64,000 bases of DNA from CAYSUS01 sp964434165 (GTDB taxonomy: Bacteria > Planctomycetota > Planctomycetia > Pirellulales > Thermoguttaceae), in NCBI GenBank assembly GCA_964434165.1, contig CAYSUS010000037.1, positions 3,194 through 67,193 on the forward strand. The letters run 5' to 3'. Both the position numbers and the translations under genes were made by a program. Each line of letters begins with the position of its first letter. Positions within the stretch are counted from its first letter, which is position 1. Positions 61,039 to 64,000 of this stretch are shown here, in pieces. The notes beneath the pieces were generated by a model that had not been told where the DNA came from, did not search any database, and saw only the letters and a program-made list of their open reading frames with translations.

Positions 61039-62859
61039 ATGCTGAAGCTTGCCCTCCTGGCCGCCGTGCTGGCCGCGCCGCCTGAAGCGACCGCTGCCGG
61101 ATCGCCGCGCGCCGTGCTCAAGTCGCTCCGCGCGGAGCATCCTCGCCTGATCGGTCTGCCCGAGGACCTCGCCCGGATGAAGGAGGCGATCGAAGAGCAT
61201 CCCCGCGCGGCGGAGATCTACGCCCAGGTCAAGCGCGAGGCCGACAAGCTGCTCCGCGAGAAGGGCACGGTGGAGTACAGGATCGTCGGTCCCCGCCTCC
61301 TGTCGCAGAGCCGGAAGTGTCTGGGCCGCGTCTATACGCTGGCCACGGTCTATCGCGTCGAGGGCGACCGCCGCTACGCCGAGCGGGCGATCCGCGAGAT
61401 GCTCACGGCGGCTTCGTTCAAGGACTGGAACCCCAGCCACTTCCTCGACACGGCCGAGATGACGCACGCCCTGGCGATCGGCTACGACTGGCTGTTCGAC
61501 GTGCTTTCGCCGGACGATCGCAAGACCATCCGCGCGGCGATCGTGGAGAAGGGCCTGCGCCAGGCCGAGCCGTTCTACCGCAAGAATCGATGGTGGGCCA
61601 AGAGCCGCCACAACTGGAACCAGGTCTGCAACGGCGGCATCGCGCTGGGGGCCCTGGCCGTGGCCGAGGACGAGCCCGAGCTGGCCGCCTACATCCTTCA
61701 GGAGGCCGTCCGCTCGGTTCCGCTGGCGATGCGCGAGTTCGCCCCGGACGGAGCCTGGGCCGAGGGACCGGGGTACTGGAACTACGCCACGCGCTACAAC
61801 GTGTATATGATCGCCGGATTGGAGACGGCACTCGGGAGGGACTTCGGCCTGAGCGAATTCGAGGGCTTCGCCGAGACGGGCCTGTTCCGCATGCACCTGG
61901 TGGGCCCGTCGGGCGAGGCGTTCAACTTCGCCGACGGCGGCTCGCGTCCGGGCAGCGCCGCGCAGATGTTCTGGTTCTCCCGCCGCTTCGACCGGCCCGT
62001 TTACGCCTGGCACGAGCGCGAGGTCATCCGCGGGGCCACGCCGCTCCACCTGTGGTGGTTCGACCCGCGCGGCGAGCCGCCCCGCGGCGACCTCGCCACC
62101 GCCAGGCACTTCCGCCATGCCGACGTGGTCATGATGCGCACCGGTTGGACCGATCCGGACGCCGAGTTCGTGGGTTTCAAGGCCGGCGACAACAAGGTCA
62201 ACCACAGCCACCTGGAGCTGGGCTCGTTCGTGCTCGACGCGCACGCAAAGCGCTGGGCCCTCGACCTGGGGCCGGACAACTACAACCTGCCCAGCTACTT
62301 CGGCGGCAAGCGCTGGACCTACTACCGCCTGGCCACCGAGGGGCAGAACACCCTGTGGATCGACGAGACGAACCAGGATCCCAAGGCGGTCGCCCCGATC
62401 GTGACGTTCTCCCACACCCCCGAGCGGAGCCACGCCGTGGCCGACCTGTCGGCGGCCTACGCCCGGACGGCCCGGCGCGTGCGCCGCGGCGTGGCCCTCG
62501 TCGGGCGGCAGGTCCTCGTGCAGGACGAGATCGAAGGGACCGACGGGCGCCGGATCGCCTGGCAGATGCACACCAAGGCCAAGGTCGAGATCGACGGGCC
62601 CAGGGCCGTGCTGCGCCTGGGCGACAAGAGGCTCGCGGCCACGATCCTCCAGCCGGCCGGCGCGGCGTTCGCCACCGCCCCGGCCAACCCGCCGCCGCCC
62701 CAGCGCCAGCAGCCCGACGTGACCAAACTCGTGGTCAGGCTCAAGGGCAGCGCCGAGCCGGTTCGGCTCGCCGTGCTGTTCACGCCGGAAGGCGCGGGGA
62801 GCCCCACCCCGCCGAAGGTCGAGCCGCTCTCATCGTGGCGCAACGGGTCGCAGCAGTAG
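61039..62859 (+). CDS. Exported heparinase II/III-family polysaccharide lyase-like protein
   Basis: A 606-residue exported protein. A short signal peptide (MLKLALLAAVLAAPPEATAAG) leads to an alpha/alpha toroid (about 35-310, FLDTAEMTHALAIGYDWLFD, KSRHNWNQVCNGGIALGALA, EFAPDGAWAEGPGYWNYATRYN). A beta-sandwich follows (FKAGDNKVNHSHLELGSFVLDAHAKRWALDLG), matching the heparinase II/III architecture, with the usual catalytic Asn in the toroid and His/Tyr residues in NHSHLELGSF. Uronic-acid-containing polysaccharide is the likely target but cannot be named. It is convergent with a second gene of the same family. Confidence 0.9.
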   Translation: MLKLALLAAVLAAPPEATAAGSPRAVLKSLRAEHPRLIGLPEDLARMKEAIEEHPRAAEIYAQVKREADKLLREKGTVEYRIVGPRLLSQSRKCLGRVYTLATVYRVEGDRRYAERAIREMLTAASFKDWNPSHFLDTAEMTHALAIGYDWLFDVLSPDDRKTIRAAIVEKGLRQAEPFYRKNRWWAKSRHNWNQVCNGGIALGALAVAEDEPELAAYILQEAVRSVPLAMREFAPDGAWAEGPGYWNYATRYNVYMIAGLETALGRDFGLSEFEGFAETGLFRMHLVGPSGEAFNFADGGSRPGSAAQMFWFSRRFDRPVYAWHEREVIRGATPLHLWWFDPRGEPPRGDLATARHFRHADVVMMRTGWTDPDAEFVGFKAGDNKVNHSHLELGSFVLDAHAKRWALDLGPDNYNLPSYFGGKRWTYYRLATEGQNTLWIDETNQDPKAVAPIVTFSHTPERSHAVADLSAAYARTARRVRRGVALVGRQVLVQDEIEGTDGRRIAWQMHTKAKVEIDGPRAVLRLGDKRLAATILQPAGAAFATAPANPPPPQRQQPDVTKLVVRLKGSAEPVRLAVLFTPEGAGSPTPPKVEPLSSWRNGSQQ

Positions 62860-62868
62860 CGGCGCCGC

Positions 62869-64000
62869 TTACGGCGCGACCGTGACGACTTCGTCCCGCC
62901 CGTCCTTGCCCGCGAGGCGAACCGCGACTTGCCCCTCCGCCTTCAGCCCCTCGGCGGCCAGTTTGGCATCGCCCTTGGCAGGCAGCAGCGCCGTGACCTT
63001 GCCCCCCTCCACTGCGGCCGTGAGTACGTACCCACCCGGCAGTTCTTTGAGGTTTGCCTCGCGCGGCACGCGGTCACCCTTGCGGTGCGGACGCAGCAAC
63101 GCGACGAACTCGACGGTCTCGGCCTTCCCGGGCGTGGTCGCCGTGAGATGCCACTCGCGGACCTTGATCCGCGGGCGCGGGTTGGGGTCGTACTGGTCGG
63201 TCTGCCTGAGGCTCAGCCCGGCCGGCGCGAGCAAGTCGATCCGGCAGGCCGCGTCCCCGGCGCGGACTCCGATCGCGTGCTGGTCTTCGACGTCGAACTT
63301 GTTGAGCGCGTGCAGCCAGTACTCGAAGGACGACGGCTCCCTGGCCTCCAGCCGGTCGTAAACGAGCACGAGGTCCGGCTTGACGAACACGATCGTGCGC
63401 GTGAAGCGGTCGAGGATCGATTGGCCGTCGGCCTTCTCGCGGTAGCACGAGCCGGCCTCGCCCTGGACCACGTCGATCGCCGGCGTGGTCTTGAAGAACG
63501 TGATCTCTCCTTTGCACGCCGCGGAATGGGGCAACTGGCCGCGGCCGCCCACGGTGATGTTGTTCTGCGAGCGCGTGCTCCACATCCAGTTGCGGTGGTG
63601 CTCGCTGCCGTAGATGTCGCGGCGCCCGGTCATGATCAACAGGCGCTCGCCATAGGCGTTGAGGATGAAGGAGTTGTTCGCGTCGTACCCGTGCGACTGG
63701 GTGCCGAAGGGGCTCGACTTGAACAGCACCTGGACGTTGTCTTTGGCATTCAAGAGCGTCGTGTTCATGTAGGCCTGACCCGTGCCGCGGAACACGCGCG
63801 AGGCGGGCAGGTCATCCGGGGCCTTGGCTTGGACCTCGGGCAGCGCGCCGCGCACGAAGCCGATGTAGCCCCCGTGATGCGCTTGGCCGCCCATCTGCTC
63901 GACGTACCACTGCCAGTGGCCGTTGCCCGACTGCGCGGCGAGCTGGCTGACCAGCGGCACGTTGGACGACGCCCGCCGGGTGTTGACCAGGTCGCCGAAC
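62869..64000 (-). CDS. Heparinase II/III-like protein (partial, C-terminal part)
   Basis: The gene enters from beyond the right edge; its frame is open to base 64000 (a GTG at 63960 is internal, preceded in frame by FGDLVNTRRASSN). The visible 377 residues include FKSSPFGTQSHGYDANNSFILNAYGERLLIMTGRRDIYGSEHHRNW, a heparinase II/III-type beta-sandwich active-site region with His residues, and QNNITVGGRGQL. A C-terminal beta-rich tail ends DGRDEVVTVAP. Only 9 bp separate its stop from that of the convergent 606-residue gene. Function is inferred from family only. Confidence 0.85.
   Translation of the reverse strand, partial: FGDLVNTRRASSNVPLVSQLAAQSGNGHWQWYVEQMGGQAHHGGYIGFVRGALPEVQAKAPDDLPASRVFRGTGQAYMNTTLLNAKDNVQVLFKSSPFGTQSHGYDANNSFILNAYGERLLIMTGRRDIYGSEHHRNWMWSTRSQNNITVGGRGQLPHSAACKGEITFFKTTPAIDVVQGEAGSCYREKADGQSILDRFTRTIVFVKPDLVLVYDRLEAREPSSFEYWLHALNKFDVEDQHAIGVRAGDAACRIDLLAPAGLSLRQTDQYDPNPRPRIKVREWHLTATTPGKAETVEFVALLRPHRKGDRVPREANLKELPGGYVLTAAVEGGKVTALLPAKGDAKLAAEGLKAEGQVAVRLAGKDGRDEVVTVAP

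Overview
The window reads as a high-G+C chromosomal segment of a Planctomycetota-like bacterium. This is an inference from gene content, because no rRNA or other marker gene is present. The pointers are: an ECF sigma factor of the planctomycete type (N-terminal TTAWSLV motif); a formylglycine sulfatase; several secreted polysaccharide-degrading enzymes; a PEP-CTERM protein; an HzsA-related multiheme-type protein; a DUF1207-like protein; a neutral-ceramidase-like protein; and formylmethanofuran:H4MPT formyltransferase (ftr), a tetrahydromethanopterin C1 gene known in planctomycetes. Genes are dense, mostly with canonical Shine-Dalgarno sites. I saw no tRNA, rRNA, CRISPR array, transposase or prophage gene.

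Layout. 1-3341 (minus): argC and partial argJ (arginine synthesis), with a secreted ceramidase-like protein upstream. 3609-7615 (plus): a zinc-ribbon protein, a hotdog thioesterase, a Cys-rich-motif protein, a small exported protein and a PL10-type pectate lyase. 7914-10625: an aldo/keto reductase (minus) divergent from a MetE-like protein (plus). 10626-11622: about 1 kb with at most one doubtful small ORF. 11623-14381: a MoxR/RavA-type ATPase convergent with an ECF sigma factor and its partner gene. 14443-16256: an esterase and a GH16 enzyme (minus). 16527-22318: a PEP-CTERM LamG protein followed by an HzsA-related fusion protein. 22429-29876 (minus): an unknown 880-residue exported protein coupled to a GH115-type enzyme, a DUF1207-like protein and a Tat-exported Gfo/Idh/MocA oxidoreductase. 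30097-31479 (plus): a ROK kinase fused to an Mth938-like domain.

From about 31.5 to 53.9 kb lies a phosphate island. CHAD protein, ppx and ppk1 form one minus-strand operon (polyphosphate binding, hydrolysis and synthesis). A 1653-residue TPR protein with an embedded C39-like peptidase domain follows on the plus strand. Then phoB-phoR-pstS-pstC-pstA-pstB-phoU lie in one direction on the minus strand, that is, sensing, high-affinity uptake and the negative regulator. An OprO/OprP-type porin diverges from phoB and is followed by a secreted Cys-rich protein and a strong terminator. Together these could move phosphate across the outer membrane, across the inner membrane and into polyphosphate.

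From 54 kb to the right edge: an SDR; ftr and a 5-formyl-THF cyclo-ligase (C1 metabolism); a sulfatase; glycerol kinase; a metallo-beta-lactamase-fold protein; and two convergent heparinase II/III-type genes, the second cut by the window edge.

The most unusual sequence features are a short cruciform-like repeat present three times, each time just after the stop codon of a minus-strand gene, and several domain fusions (ROK-Mth938, TPR-C39-TPR, HzsA-related-Fn3-LamG). High G+C gives very long antisense reading frames throughout; these are treated as shadows.
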